Positions 8,516 through 16,423 of a stretch of 64,000 nt of DNA are shown here, in pieces. The notes under the pieces were generated by a model that was not told where the DNA came from, did no database searches, and saw only the letters and a program-made list of their open reading frames with translations. Both the position numbers and the translations under genes were made by a program. Source of the stretch: Kitasatospora phosalacinea (lineage in GTDB: Bacteria > Actinomycetota > Actinomycetes > Streptomycetales > Streptomycetaceae); contig NZ_BSSA01000004.1 in assembly GCF_030268885.1 (NCBI RefSeq), forward strand, positions 276,706 through 340,705, read 5' to 3'. How positions within the stretch are numbered: position 1 is the first letter of the stretch; each line of letters starts with the position of its first letter.

Positions 8516-9535
8516 ATGAGCCACTCCGCACTCCTGCCCGGCGTCCTCGCCGTCGACGCCGGGAACAGCAAGACCGACCTGGCCCTGGTCGGCGCCGACG
8601 GCACCGTCCTGGCCACCGCCCGCGGCGGCGGCTTCCAGCCGCAGCACACCGGCCCGGCCGCGGCCGTCGCCGCGCTCGCCCCGCTGGTCGACGACCTGGC
8701 CCGGCAGGCCGGGACCACCTGGCGGCCCGGCGGGCGGCCGCTGACCGACCACGTCAGCGCCTGCCTGGCCAACGCCGACCTGCCGGTCGAGGAGCAGCAG
8801 CTGCACGAGGCGATCGCCGGGTACGGCTGGGCGCCGTCCGTGCACGTCGCCAACGACACCTTCGGTCTGCTGCGGGCCGGGACGGACGGGCCGCTGGGCG
8901 TCGCGGTGGTCTGCGGCGCGGGCATCAACTGCGTCGGCCTGCGGCCCGACGGGCGCACCGCCCGCTGGCCCGCGCTCGGCCGCCTCACCGGCGACTGGGG
9001 CGGTGGCGGCGGACTCGCCGAGGAGGCGATGTGGCACGCGGCCCGCGCCGAGGACGGCCGCGGCCCGGCGACCCTGCTCTCCCCGATGATCGGCGCCCAC
9101 TTCGGCCTGGCGGGCGCCAACGCGGTCGCCGAGGCGATGCACCTGGGGCGGCTCGACCCGGCCCGGCTGCACGAGGTCTCCCGGGTGCTGTTCGCGGCGG
9201 GCGGGGCGGGCGACCCGACCGCGCTCGACCTGATCGACCGGCAGGCCGACGAGGTGGCCCGGCTCGCGGTGGTCGCGCTCACCCGGCTCGACCTGCTGGA
9301 GCAGCCGGTGCCGGTGGTGCTCGGCGGCGGGGTGCTGGCCTCCCGGCAGCCGCTGCTGCTGGACAACCTGACCGCCCGGCTGGCCGCCGACGCGCCGCTC
9401 GCCGAACCGCGGGTGGTCGTCGCCCCGCCCGTGCTGGGCGCCGCCCTGCTCGGCCTGGACCACCTGGGCGCCGCCCCCGCGGCACACCGCCGCCTGCGCG
9501 AGGCGTACCCGACGGCCCGTCCGATCGCGGCCTGA
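8516..9535 (+). CDS. csnK: BadF/BadG-type sugar kinase (N-acetylglucosamine/glucosamine kinase-like), CsnK-like
   Basis: 339 residues of the ASKHA (actin-like ATPase) fold. The phosphate-1 loop is DAGNSKTDLALV (residues 14-25). Later ATPase segments include VAVVCGAGINCVG, LGRLTGDWGGGGGLAEEAMW and VPVVLGGGVLAS. These match BadF/BadG/BcrA-family GlcNAc kinases. It is the last gene of the operon, 61 bp after the glycosidase, with GGGGGGA upstream of the ATG. It probably phosphorylates the monosaccharide released by the GH4 enzyme, feeding glucosamine-6-phosphate metabolism. Confidence 0.85.
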   Translation: MSHSALLPGVLAVDAGNSKTDLALVGADGTVLATARGGGFQPQHTGPAAAVAALAPLVDDLARQAGTTWRPGGRPLTDHVSACLANADLPVEEQQLHEAIAGYGWAPSVHVANDTFGLLRAGTDGPLGVAVVCGAGINCVGLRPDGRTARWPALGRLTGDWGGGGGLAEEAMWHAARAEDGRGPATLLSPMIGAHFGLAGANAVAEAMHLGRLDPARLHEVSRVLFAAGGAGDPTALDLIDRQADEVARLAVVALTRLDLLEQPVPVVLGGGVLASRQPLLLDNLTARLAADAPLAEPRVVVAPPVLGAALLGLDHLGAAPAAHRRLREAYPTARPIAA

Positions 9536-9562
9536 CGACCCGGCCCGCAGACCCTCCGGAAC

Positions 9563-9619
9563 GCCGCCGGCGGGGGCGGCCGAGGCACCGCACGTGCCCC
9601 GGCCGCCCCCGCCGGCGGC
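9563..9619. terminator. Bidirectional terminator between convergent units
   Basis: The arms GCCGCCGGCGGGGGCGGCCG and its exact complement, extended by four more pairs after one mismatch, surround a 7-nt loop. It lies between the csnK-like stop (9535) and the wall-protein stop (9637), so it can end both. Confidence 0.8.
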
Positions 9620-9636
9620 TGCGCGTCCCCCGTGCG

Positions 9637-12303
9637 TCAGCTCCGTCGGCCGCGGGAGCGCCGGGCCGCCAGCAGCACTCCGCCGCCGACCAGCAGCAGC
9701 ACCGCGACCGCACCCGCGGCGGCGGCCGACGCACCGGTGCCGGGCAGCTCGGGGCCGTGGTGCGGGTGCGGGGACCGGGTGGGCTCGGGCGCCGGGGTCG
9801 GGGTCGGGGTCGGTTCCGGCGACGGGGTCGGGCTCGGGCTCGGGCTCGGGCTCGGGGTCGGGGTCGGGCTCGGTGACGGGCCGTCGACGGTGACGGTGGC
9901 GCTCGCGCTGTTGTCGGACGGGTCGGTGTCCCGCTGGTCGAGGGCGCTCAGCCCGGCGGTGTTCACCCGGACGCCGGGCTCGACGGCGCGGGCGGTCAGC
10001 AGCAGGCGGGCCCGGTCGCCGACGGCGAGGTTCCCGATCGTCCACACCCCGGTGGCGGCCGCGTAGCTGCCGGTGTCCGGCTCGGCCGCGACCAGTTCCA
10101 GCCCGGCCGGGAGCAGGTCGGTGACGGCCAGACCGGTGGCGGGCGCCGGGCCGCCGTTGGTGGCGGTGACGGTGAACACCGCCTGCCCGCCGACCTGTTG
10201 GCGCGCCGGGTCGACGCTCTTGCCGATCGCGATGTCGGTCTCGTCCAGCGGCCGGACGGTGGCGCGGGCGGTGTCGTTCTCCCGCACCGGGTCGTACTGG
10301 TCGACCGCGGTGACGGTGGCGGTGTCGGTGGCGGGCGCGGCGGCGTCCAGCCGGACCTGCAGGGTGAGCTGCACGGACCCGCCGGAGGGCAGCGCGGGCA
10401 CGCTCCAGGCGCCGGTGGCCGGGTCGTACGAGGTGCCGGGGGCGGGCGTCGCGGTGAGCAGGGTCGTCCCGGCGGGCACCGGGTTGTCGACGACGGCGCC
10501 GGTCGCGTCGGCCGGGCCGTTGTTGTGCAGGGTGACGGTGAAGGTGGTGGTGGAGCCGACCGGCAGCACCTTCGGATCGGCGTCGACCGCGACGGCGAGG
10601 TCCGCGACGGCGACCACCGGGACGGTCGCGGTCGACGGCTCGGCCGTGACGGTCTGCCCGATCGGGGAGCGGGCGGCGGCGGTGGCGGTGTTGCGGAACG
10701 AACCGGCCGCCAGGTCCGCCTCGGTGACGGTGTGGCTGCCGGTGCAGACCAGCGAGCCGCCGGGCTCCAGCACCGCGGTGGGGCAGGACAGGTCGGTGAT
10801 CCCCGGGTCCTGGACGACGACGGTGGAGAGCGCGGAACCGCCGGTGTCGGTGACGGTGAAGGTGTAGTCGACCACCTGCCCGACGGTGTGCGGGGCGGGC
10901 GTGACGGCCTGCTTGTCGAGCGTCATCGCGGAGACCAGCGGCACCGTGACGGTGGACGGTTCGGCGCGCACCCGGTCGCCGATCGCCGGGACCGCGGTGG
11001 CGGTGGCGGTGTTGACCACCCGTCCGGCGGCGACGTCCGCGGCGGTGACGGTGTAGCTGCCGGTGCACACCACGGTCGAGCCGGGCTCGGGGGCGGGCGG
11101 CAGGGTGGTGGCCGGGCAGTCCACCGGCGCCAGCCGGTCGTCGACAACGCTCAGCGAACCGACCTCCACCGCACCGGCGTTGGTCACCACGTACTGGTAC
11201 GGGACGACCGTTCCCGCGGTGATCACCGCGGGCAGCGGGGGGCCGCTCCGGTCGACCTGCTTGACCAGGTCGAGGTCGCCCAGCGGCAGGATCGAGGCGG
11301 CGTTGACGTTCCGGATCAGGTGGACGTCGGTGGAGCCGCCGGTGGAGGCGCTGAACCCGAACTTGTACGTGGACGGCAGCCCGGCCGGGGCCGGCTCGTC
11401 CAGCACCCGGTGCCAGCCGGTGCCGTCCTCGAAGTCCACCTCGACGATCACCCGGGGCGCGGGCGCCGGGGTGATCTGCACGTTGACGGTGCGCTTGGCG
11501 GCCGCCGGGTCGGTGGTGCCGTACGGGGTGCCCAGGCTGCCCGGCAGCGTGGACGCGGCCCGCGGCGGGTCGCCGACCGGCGGCTCGGTGGTGGACGCCA
11601 GGTAGCAGTAGCCGGAGATGCCCGCGCCCGGGCCGCGCAGGGTGATCGCGTTGGGCGCGACCGGGCCGTCCACCCTGACCGGCGACTGCTGGCCCGCGGG
11701 GCAGTCCGCGCCCCGCATCTCGCCGTCGTTGTAGAAGTTGCCGTACATGTCGAGGCCGATGCCGAGGTAGCCGCCGACCACGCCGGGGCTGAGGTTGCGC
11801 TGCGCGTAGCCGAGGCTGCCGCCGTCCGCGCCCTTCGAGTCCAGCGGGGTCGAGCCGTCCACCAGGTAGAACCCGATGCCGTCGCCGGGCTGCTGGTTGC
11901 CGCCGTACTGGTACTGCTCGAAGGTCACCGACAGGCCCGCCGAGGCGGGCACCGGGCGGCGGTACAGCAGCGAGCCGCCGACGAACCCGGCCGAGTCGTT
12001 CAACTGCAGGTAGCCGGGCGTCGCTCCGGGCACCGGCGCGGCCGGGGTGCCGCCCGCCGGGCAGGACGGGATCGGCGCGTCGGCGGGCGCGGGCGTGCTG
12101 CCGGGCGGCGCGCCGGTCAGGCAGGTGTCGCCCAGCGGCTCCCAGGACGGGTCCGGCACCGAGGAGCCGGTGAAGGTCTCGTCGACGATCACCGTCCCGC
12201 CGGTCGGCGGGTCCGCCGCCGCGTGCGGCGCGACCACCACCGGCCCCGCCGCCAGCAGCAGCGCCGCCGCCGCCCGCACCGCCCTGCGCGTCCGTCCTGC
12301 CAT
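9637..12303 (-). CDS. LPxTG-anchored lectin-like wall protein with DUF11 repeats
   Basis: 888 residues. Signal peptide at residues 1-31 (AALLLAAGPVVVAPHAAA). Residues about 35-320 look like a bacterial L-type lectin domain (GDGIGFYLVDG, YLGIGLDMYGNF). Four DUF11-type Ig-like repeats follow at about 325-810 (for example DLDLVKQVD, MTLDKQAVTP, DLAVAVDADP, DIAIGKSVD), then a Ser/Pro/Thr linker, LPGTG, a hydrophobic helix and a basic tail: a complete sortase signal. It should be a covalently attached, stalk-like adhesin or glycan-binding protein. The ATG at 12303 is preceded by GGGAGAG. It converges with the csn operon; a link between carbohydrate binding and chitosan-oligosaccharide uptake is only a guess. 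No sortase gene is nearby. Confidence 0.88.
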   Translation of the reverse strand: MAGRTRRAVRAAAALLLAAGPVVVAPHAAADPPTGGTVIVDETFTGSSVPDPSWEPLGDTCLTGAPPGSTPAPADAPIPSCPAGGTPAAPVPGATPGYLQLNDSAGFVGGSLLYRRPVPASAGLSVTFEQYQYGGNQQPGDGIGFYLVDGSTPLDSKGADGGSLGYAQRNLSPGVVGGYLGIGLDMYGNFYNDGEMRGADCPAGQQSPVRVDGPVAPNAITLRGPGAGISGYCYLASTTEPPVGDPPRAASTLPGSLGTPYGTTDPAAAKRTVNVQITPAPAPRVIVEVDFEDGTGWHRVLDEPAPAGLPSTYKFGFSASTGGSTDVHLIRNVNAASILPLGDLDLVKQVDRSGPPLPAVITAGTVVPYQYVVTNAGAVEVGSLSVVDDRLAPVDCPATTLPPAPEPGSTVVCTGSYTVTAADVAAGRVVNTATATAVPAIGDRVRAEPSTVTVPLVSAMTLDKQAVTPAPHTVGQVVDYTFTVTDTGGSALSTVVVQDPGITDLSCPTAVLEPGGSLVCTGSHTVTEADLAAGSFRNTATAAARSPIGQTVTAEPSTATVPVVAVADLAVAVDADPKVLPVGSTTTFTVTLHNNGPADATGAVVDNPVPAGTTLLTATPAPGTSYDPATGAWSVPALPSGGSVQLTLQVRLDAAAPATDTATVTAVDQYDPVRENDTARATVRPLDETDIAIGKSVDPARQQVGGQAVFTVTATNGGPAPATGLAVTDLLPAGLELVAAEPDTGSYAAATGVWTIGNLAVGDRARLLLTARAVEPGVRVNTAGLSALDQRDTDPSDNSASATVTVDGPSPSPTPTPSPSPSPSPTPSPEPTPTPTPAPEPTRSPHPHHGPELPGTGASAAAAGAVAVLLLVGGGVLLAARRSRGRRS
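9793..9872. repeat. Hexanucleotide repeat encoding the Ser/Pro wall-spanning linker
   Basis: Near-tandem GGGCTC / GGGGTC hexamers occupy about 80 bp. On the coding (minus) strand they encode alternating Ser-Pro and Thr-Pro dipeptides just before LPGTG. Such arrays can change length by slippage, altering how far the protein projects. Confidence 0.85.
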
Positions 12304-12438
12304 CCGCTCTCCCGCTGCACCCGCCGCCGCCCCGGTCCGGTCCCGGGCCGCCCGAGCGTACGCAGCGCCGACGCGCCCGGCCGGGCAGTGCGCCATCGGT
12401 GGGCGCGGCGGGCCCGGGCGGCCGGCCCGCCGAGGGGG

Positions 12439-12469
12439 TTGACCTTCACCTTCGGGGAAGGACCAGCAT
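12439..12469 (+). promoter_or_regulatory. MerR-type promoter with 19-bp spacer
   Basis: TTGACC (12439-12444) and CAGCAT (12464-12469) are 19 bp apart, the over-long spacer typical of promoters remodelled by MerR proteins. The spacer and flank contain the dyad CCTTC-GGG-GAAGG (12449-12461). The promoter lies 44 bp upstream of the MerR-PP2C gene, consistent with autoregulation. Confidence 0.6.
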
Positions 12470-12512
12470 CGGTGGGGCCGGTCCGGAGCGGGCCGGTGCG
12501 AGGAGGGGCGGG

Positions 12513-13619
12513 ATGGGACTGCTGAGCATCGGGGCGTTCGCCCGGGCCGTCCGGCTGTCGCCGAAGGCGCTGCGGCTCTACGACGAACTGGGGCTGCTGC
12601 GGCCGGCCGAGGTGGACCCGGTGACGGGATACCGGTGGTACGCGCCGGGGCAGTCGGAGCGGGCCCGGCTGGTGCTGTGGCTGCGCCGGCTGGGGATGCC
12701 GCTGGCCCGGATCCGGCTGGTGCTGGAGCTGGAGCCCGCCCGGGCGGCCGAGGAGGTCGCCCGGTACTGGGAGCGGGTGCGGGCCGAGACCGAGGCCCGC
12801 CGGGAGCTGGCCGCCCTCCTCGTCGACCACCTGTCGGGGCGTCCGGGCGATCCGGGCGGCCCCGGGAAGAAGGAGGACACCATGGGACGGACGGGTGCAC
12901 TGCAGGTCCGCTGCGCGGCCCGGTCGGACGCGGGGCTGGTCCGGGAGCGCAACGAGGACGCCGCGTACGCCGGGCCGGGCCTGGTCGCGGTCGCGGACGG
13001 AACGGGCCCGACCGGCGGCGGCGGGGCGGCCAGCGCGGCGGCGATCGCGGCGCTGCGCGAACTGCGGCTCCCGCTCGACGAGTTGCCCGCCGGTGAGCTG
13101 CTGAACGCGCTGGAGGACGCGCTGGCGGGGGTGGACGGGCAGGTCGGCGCGGCCGCCGACGAACCCGGCGCGGGGACGACCCTGACCGCGGTGCTGTGGT
13201 CGGGCTCCCGGCTGGCACTGGTGCACATCGGCGACACCCGGGCGTACCTGCTGCGCGACGGCGGGCTGTACCAGGTCACCCACGACCACACGCTGGTCCA
13301 GTCGCTGGTCGACGACGGCCGGCTGACCCTGGCCGAGGCCGCCTCGCATCCCCAACGCACCCTGCTGGTGCGGGCGCTGACCGGCTCCGGCGACAACCGG
13401 CCGGACGTGTCGCTGCACGCCGCCCGGCCCGGCGACCACTACCTGCTCTGCTCGGACGGCCTGTCCCGGACCGTCCCCGAACCGGCCCTGCACACCGTCC
13501 TGGCGCAGACCGCCGCGCCCGAGCAGGCCGTGCAGCAGCTGATCGCGCTGGCGAACCGGGCGGGCGGGCCGGACAACATCGCCTGCGCGGTCGCCGACGT
13601 GCTGGCGGCGGACGGCTGA
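12513..13619 (+). CDS. MerR-family regulator fused to a PP2C-type phosphatase
   Basis: 368 residues. Residues 1-75 form a MerR winged helix (LSIGAFARAVRLSPKALRLYDELGLLRPAEVD, then TGYRWY), followed by the helical dimerisation region to about 110. Residues about 130-368 form a PP2C phosphatase: RNEDAAY, VADGTGPTGGGG (metal site, departing from the usual DGMGG), HIGDTRAYLLRDG, CSDGLS and GGPDNIACAV. The ATG at 12513 follows AGGAGGGG. An internal in-frame ATG at codon 124 has its own strong ribosome site, so a separate phosphatase may also be made. The fusion suggests a transcription factor that carries a Ser/Thr phosphatase, perhaps counteracting a kinase. The signal sensed is unknown. Confidence 0.85.
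   Translation: MGLLSIGAFARAVRLSPKALRLYDELGLLRPAEVDPVTGYRWYAPGQSERARLVLWLRRLGMPLARIRLVLELEPARAAEEVARYWERVRAETEARRELAALLVDHLSGRPGDPGGPGKKEDTMGRTGALQVRCAARSDAGLVRERNEDAAYAGPGLVAVADGTGPTGGGGAASAAAIAALRELRLPLDELPAGELLNALEDALAGVDGQVGAAADEPGAGTTLTAVLWSGSRLALVHIGDTRAYLLRDGGLYQVTHDHTLVQSLVDDGRLTLAEAASHPQRTLLVRALTGSGDNRPDVSLHAARPGDHYLLCSDGLSRTVPEPALHTVLAQTAAPEQAVQQLIALANRAGGPDNIACAVADVLAADG
12870..12884 (+). promoter_or_regulatory. Internal ribosome binding site and alternative start for the PP2C domain
   Basis: AAGGAGG (12870-12876) sits five bases before an in-frame ATG (12882-12884), precisely between the MerR and PP2C domains. It is a stronger ribosome site than most in the window and predicts a second product of about 245 residues containing only the phosphatase. 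Confidence 0.6.
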
Positions 13620-13642
13620 CCTCCGGGACGGCTGACCTCCGG
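13611..13642. repeat. 16-bp tandem duplication spanning the MerR-PP2C stop codon
   Basis: GACGGCTGACCTCCGG occurs twice back to back (13611-13626 and 13627-13642). The first copy contains the stop codon of the MerR-PP2C gene. It looks like a recent slippage duplication. Confidence 0.8.
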
Positions 13643-13646
13643 GGCG

Positions 13647-16007
13647 TCAGGGTGCGGCCGGGGCGGGCTCCGGACGGAGGCACTCGATCAGGTGGTCGCC
13701 GGTGTCGGGGTCGGTGACCACGCCGTGGGCCTCGCTGCCGAAGCCGGGGAAGGCCCGGTCGAAGGACTCCAGGGCGGTCAGGTAGCGCAGCAGCGGGCCG
13801 TCCGGCTCGCCGAGGGACTCGCCGGACATCAGCACCGGGATGCCCGGCGGGGTGACGGTGACCATGGCGGCGGCCGTCCGGTGCGCGGCGTCGGCGAGGC
13901 GGACGCGTTCGGTGCCGCCGCGCACCAGCCGCTGGTAGCAGTACCGGGGCGGGTGGACGGGCCGCGGCGGGTGCCGGAACGCCTCGTCGAGGGCCTCGAC
14001 GAACGCGCCGTCGGTCAGGTGCCGGTGCATCCGGGCGCACAGCTCGCGCAGGCCGGTGCCCCGGTAGCGGCGCGGGTGCCCCTCGACCAGGGCGGGCAGC
14101 ACCCGGGCGAGCGGCGCGTCCTCGTCGTACAGGGCCTTGAAGTCCATCAGGGCGTCCATCAGGGTGCCCCACTTGCCCTTGGTGATGCCCATCGAGAACA
14201 GCACCAGGGTGCTGTAGCTGTCGGTCTTCTCCACCACGATGCCGCGGGTGGCGAGGTAGGCCGTCAGCACCCGGGCCGGGATGCCCCACGACCCGGTGCG
14301 GCCCTCGGCGGTGACGCCGGGGCAGGTGAGGGTGACCTTGACCGGGTCGAGCAGGCAGTGGCCCTCGCCCAGGCCGTCGAAGCCGTGCCAGGCGGCGCCG
14401 GGTTCGAGCCGCCAGCAGGACGCCTCGCCCGCGAGCAGGGCGACCGGGGCGTCCGCGAAGGCCGTCCGGGCACCGGTGGCGGGGTCGGTGACCGTCTCGG
14501 GCTGCCAGACGCCGAAGAACCAGTCCGGGCGGTCCCCGGCGGCGGTGATCCGGCGGGCGGTGCGCACCACGGCCTGCCGGAAGCGGACGGCCTCGGTGAC
14601 GGCCTCGTCGATCAGCCAGCGGCCCTGCGGCCCGTCCATCATGGCGGCCGCCACGTCGAGGGAGGCGATCGCCGGGTAGAACGCCGAGGTGGTGCCGTGC
14701 ATCATGAACGTCTCGTTGAAGCGGTCGTGCTCCACCGGCGCCCGGGGCGCCGGGCGCACGTGCACCATGGCGCTCTGCGAGAGCGCGGCCAGCAGCTTGT
14801 GGGTGGAGTGGGTGGCGAACACGGTGGGCCGCTCGGCGTCCGGCAGGGTGTCCGGGCCGACCGCCATGCCGTAGCGGCCCTCGTACAGCGGGTGGAAGCG
14901 GGCGTAGGCGAACCAGGCCTCGTCGAAGTGCAGGCGCGGGGTGCTGGGCGCGAGCGTCCGGGCCACCGCGACCGTGTCGTAGCACAGGCCGTCGTAGGTG
15001 GAGTTGGTGACGACGGCGTACTGCGCCGCCGGGGAGACGGCGTCGGCGGCGAGCGGGTTGGCGGCGATCCGGGCCGCGACGGCCGCCGGGTCGAGGACGG
15101 CGGGCGGCAGCGGTCCGGCCAGCCCGTAGCCGTTGCGGGTCGGCACCAGGTAGACCGGGCGGGCCCCGGAGACCACCAGGCCGTGCAGGACGGACTTGTG
15201 GCAGTTGCGGTCGACCAGGGCGATCTCGTCGGCGGTGACGCTGTAGTGGCCGACCATCCGGTTGCAGGTGGAGTCGCCGTGCAGGACGAAGTAGGTGCGC
15301 TCGGCGCCGAACACCCGGGCCGCGTTGCGCTCGGCCGCGCCGATCGGGCCGCTGTGCTCGTACAGCGAGCCGAGTTCGCCGACCGAGATCGACAGGTCGG
15401 TGCGGAACAGCCGCTCGCCGTAGTAGTCGAAGAAGGCGCGCCCGGCCGCGGACTTCAGGAAGGCCACGCCGCCGGAGTGGGCGGGGGTGTGCCAGGAGTA
15501 CTCGTGGGCGTCGTCGAAGCGGCGCAGGGCGCGGAAGAACGGCGGCAGTACCTCGCTGCGGTAGGTGGCGGCGGCGGCCGCGACCCGGCCCGCGATGAAC
15601 GCGGGGGTGTCCTCCAGCGGCCAGACGTAGCCGACGACGGCCTCGGAGACCCACAGCGGCAGGTGCTCCAGGTCGTGGTCCGAGCCGTCCGCCATCAGCA
15701 GGAAGACCGGCAGGTCCTTGAAGCGGCGCCGGATCCGGTCCAGCACCGCGGCGCCGCCGGGGCCGGTGCCGTCGCCGCCGTCGCCGCCGTCGCCGTCCGT
15801 GGGGCCCGGCAGGTCCCAGGCGACCACCGCGGCCGCCAGGCCCGCCTCGACCTGGAGCGTCGCCACCGCGTCCCGGGCGTCGCGGGCCCAGCGCAGCTCC
15901 AGGCCGCGGCCCTGCAACTCCTTGCCGATCCGGCGCAGTTGCTCGGCGCTCACGCCGCCGCCCAGCGGGTCGTTGCGCACTGCCAGCAGTACCGTGCCGT
16001 TCGTCAT
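13647..16007 (-). CDS. Orn/Lys/Arg decarboxylase-family PLP enzyme
   Basis: 786 residues, the length of the large fold-type-I basic amino acid decarboxylases. The N-terminal ~130 residues form the receiver-like wing domain (VLLAVRNDPLGGG, VVAWDLPGP). The PLP domain contains TPAHSGGVAFLKS, VLHGDSTCNRM (cofactor phosphate contacts), HFDEAWFAYA (aspartate pairing with the pyridine nitrogen) and THSTHKLLAALSQ, in which Lys404 should form the Schiff base. The C-terminal domain follows. The product would be a polyamine or diamine from arginine, lysine or ornithine; substrate choice cannot be read. The ATG at 16007 is the only good start. It converges with the MerR-PP2C gene and is divergent from the PH-like gene. 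Confidence 0.87.
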   Translation of the reverse strand: MTNGTVLLAVRNDPLGGGVSAEQLRRIGKELQGRGLELRWARDARDAVATLQVEAGLAAAVVAWDLPGPTDGDGGDGGDGTGPGGAAVLDRIRRRFKDLPVFLLMADGSDHDLEHLPLWVSEAVVGYVWPLEDTPAFIAGRVAAAAATYRSEVLPPFFRALRRFDDAHEYSWHTPAHSGGVAFLKSAAGRAFFDYYGERLFRTDLSISVGELGSLYEHSGPIGAAERNAARVFGAERTYFVLHGDSTCNRMVGHYSVTADEIALVDRNCHKSVLHGLVVSGARPVYLVPTRNGYGLAGPLPPAVLDPAAVAARIAANPLAADAVSPAAQYAVVTNSTYDGLCYDTVAVARTLAPSTPRLHFDEAWFAYARFHPLYEGRYGMAVGPDTLPDAERPTVFATHSTHKLLAALSQSAMVHVRPAPRAPVEHDRFNETFMMHGTTSAFYPAIASLDVAAAMMDGPQGRWLIDEAVTEAVRFRQAVVRTARRITAAGDRPDWFFGVWQPETVTDPATGARTAFADAPVALLAGEASCWRLEPGAAWHGFDGLGEGHCLLDPVKVTLTCPGVTAEGRTGSWGIPARVLTAYLATRGIVVEKTDSYSTLVLFSMGITKGKWGTLMDALMDFKALYDEDAPLARVLPALVEGHPRRYRGTGLRELCARMHRHLTDGAFVEALDEAFRHPPRPVHPPRYCYQRLVRGGTERVRLADAAHRTAAAMVTVTPPGIPVLMSGESLGEPDGPLLRYLTALESFDRAFPGFGSEAHGVVTDPDTGDHLIECLRPEPAPAAP

Positions 16008-16423
16008 GGGGCCGCCTGCCCTCGGTCGCGGCCGGTGCCGCGGGGCACCGGGACGTGGGTGGGTGCGCGCCGCGGGCGTTCGGGCCGGGACGCAGCGCCA
16101 TTGTGGCCTTCGTGCACGACCGACCGGGAGGGTCGAGGACCGGTTTCCGCCCGGACGGGTGGTGCGCCGCCGCGCGGTTGACGAGCCGCCACGGGGACGG
16201 CCGGTCCGGCGGCAGGACGCCCGGGGGGAGCGGCGCCGCGAGGTGACGGTACGTCACCTTGCGGACAAGTTCCCCGGTCGGGTATCAGTTCAGTGAAAAT
16301 CTGGCAAGGTTGCCCGGGATGCCCGCTCTGTCCGTTGAACGCGCCGGGCCCGGTTGTTAGTGTCGCGCGCTCACAGCGCGTCCGACGGGGGCGTGCGGCC
16401 GCAACCGCCGGGAGCAGCGCCAG
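16008..16423. other. 416-bp divergent intergenic region
   Basis: No credible gene. It holds the control regions of the decarboxylase (minus) and the PH-like gene (plus). The most distinct element is the palindrome at 16241-16259. The part near 16280-16310 is less GC-rich than its surroundings and could contain the plus-strand promoter, but no clear -35/-10 pair stands out. Confidence 0.5.
16241..16259. promoter_or_regulatory. Operator-like palindrome
   Basis: AGGTGACG-GTA-CGTCACCT has perfect 8-bp arms around three bases. It lies between divergent genes, about 235 bp upstream of the decarboxylase start and 165 bp upstream of the PH-like gene. The binding protein is unknown. Confidence 0.5.
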
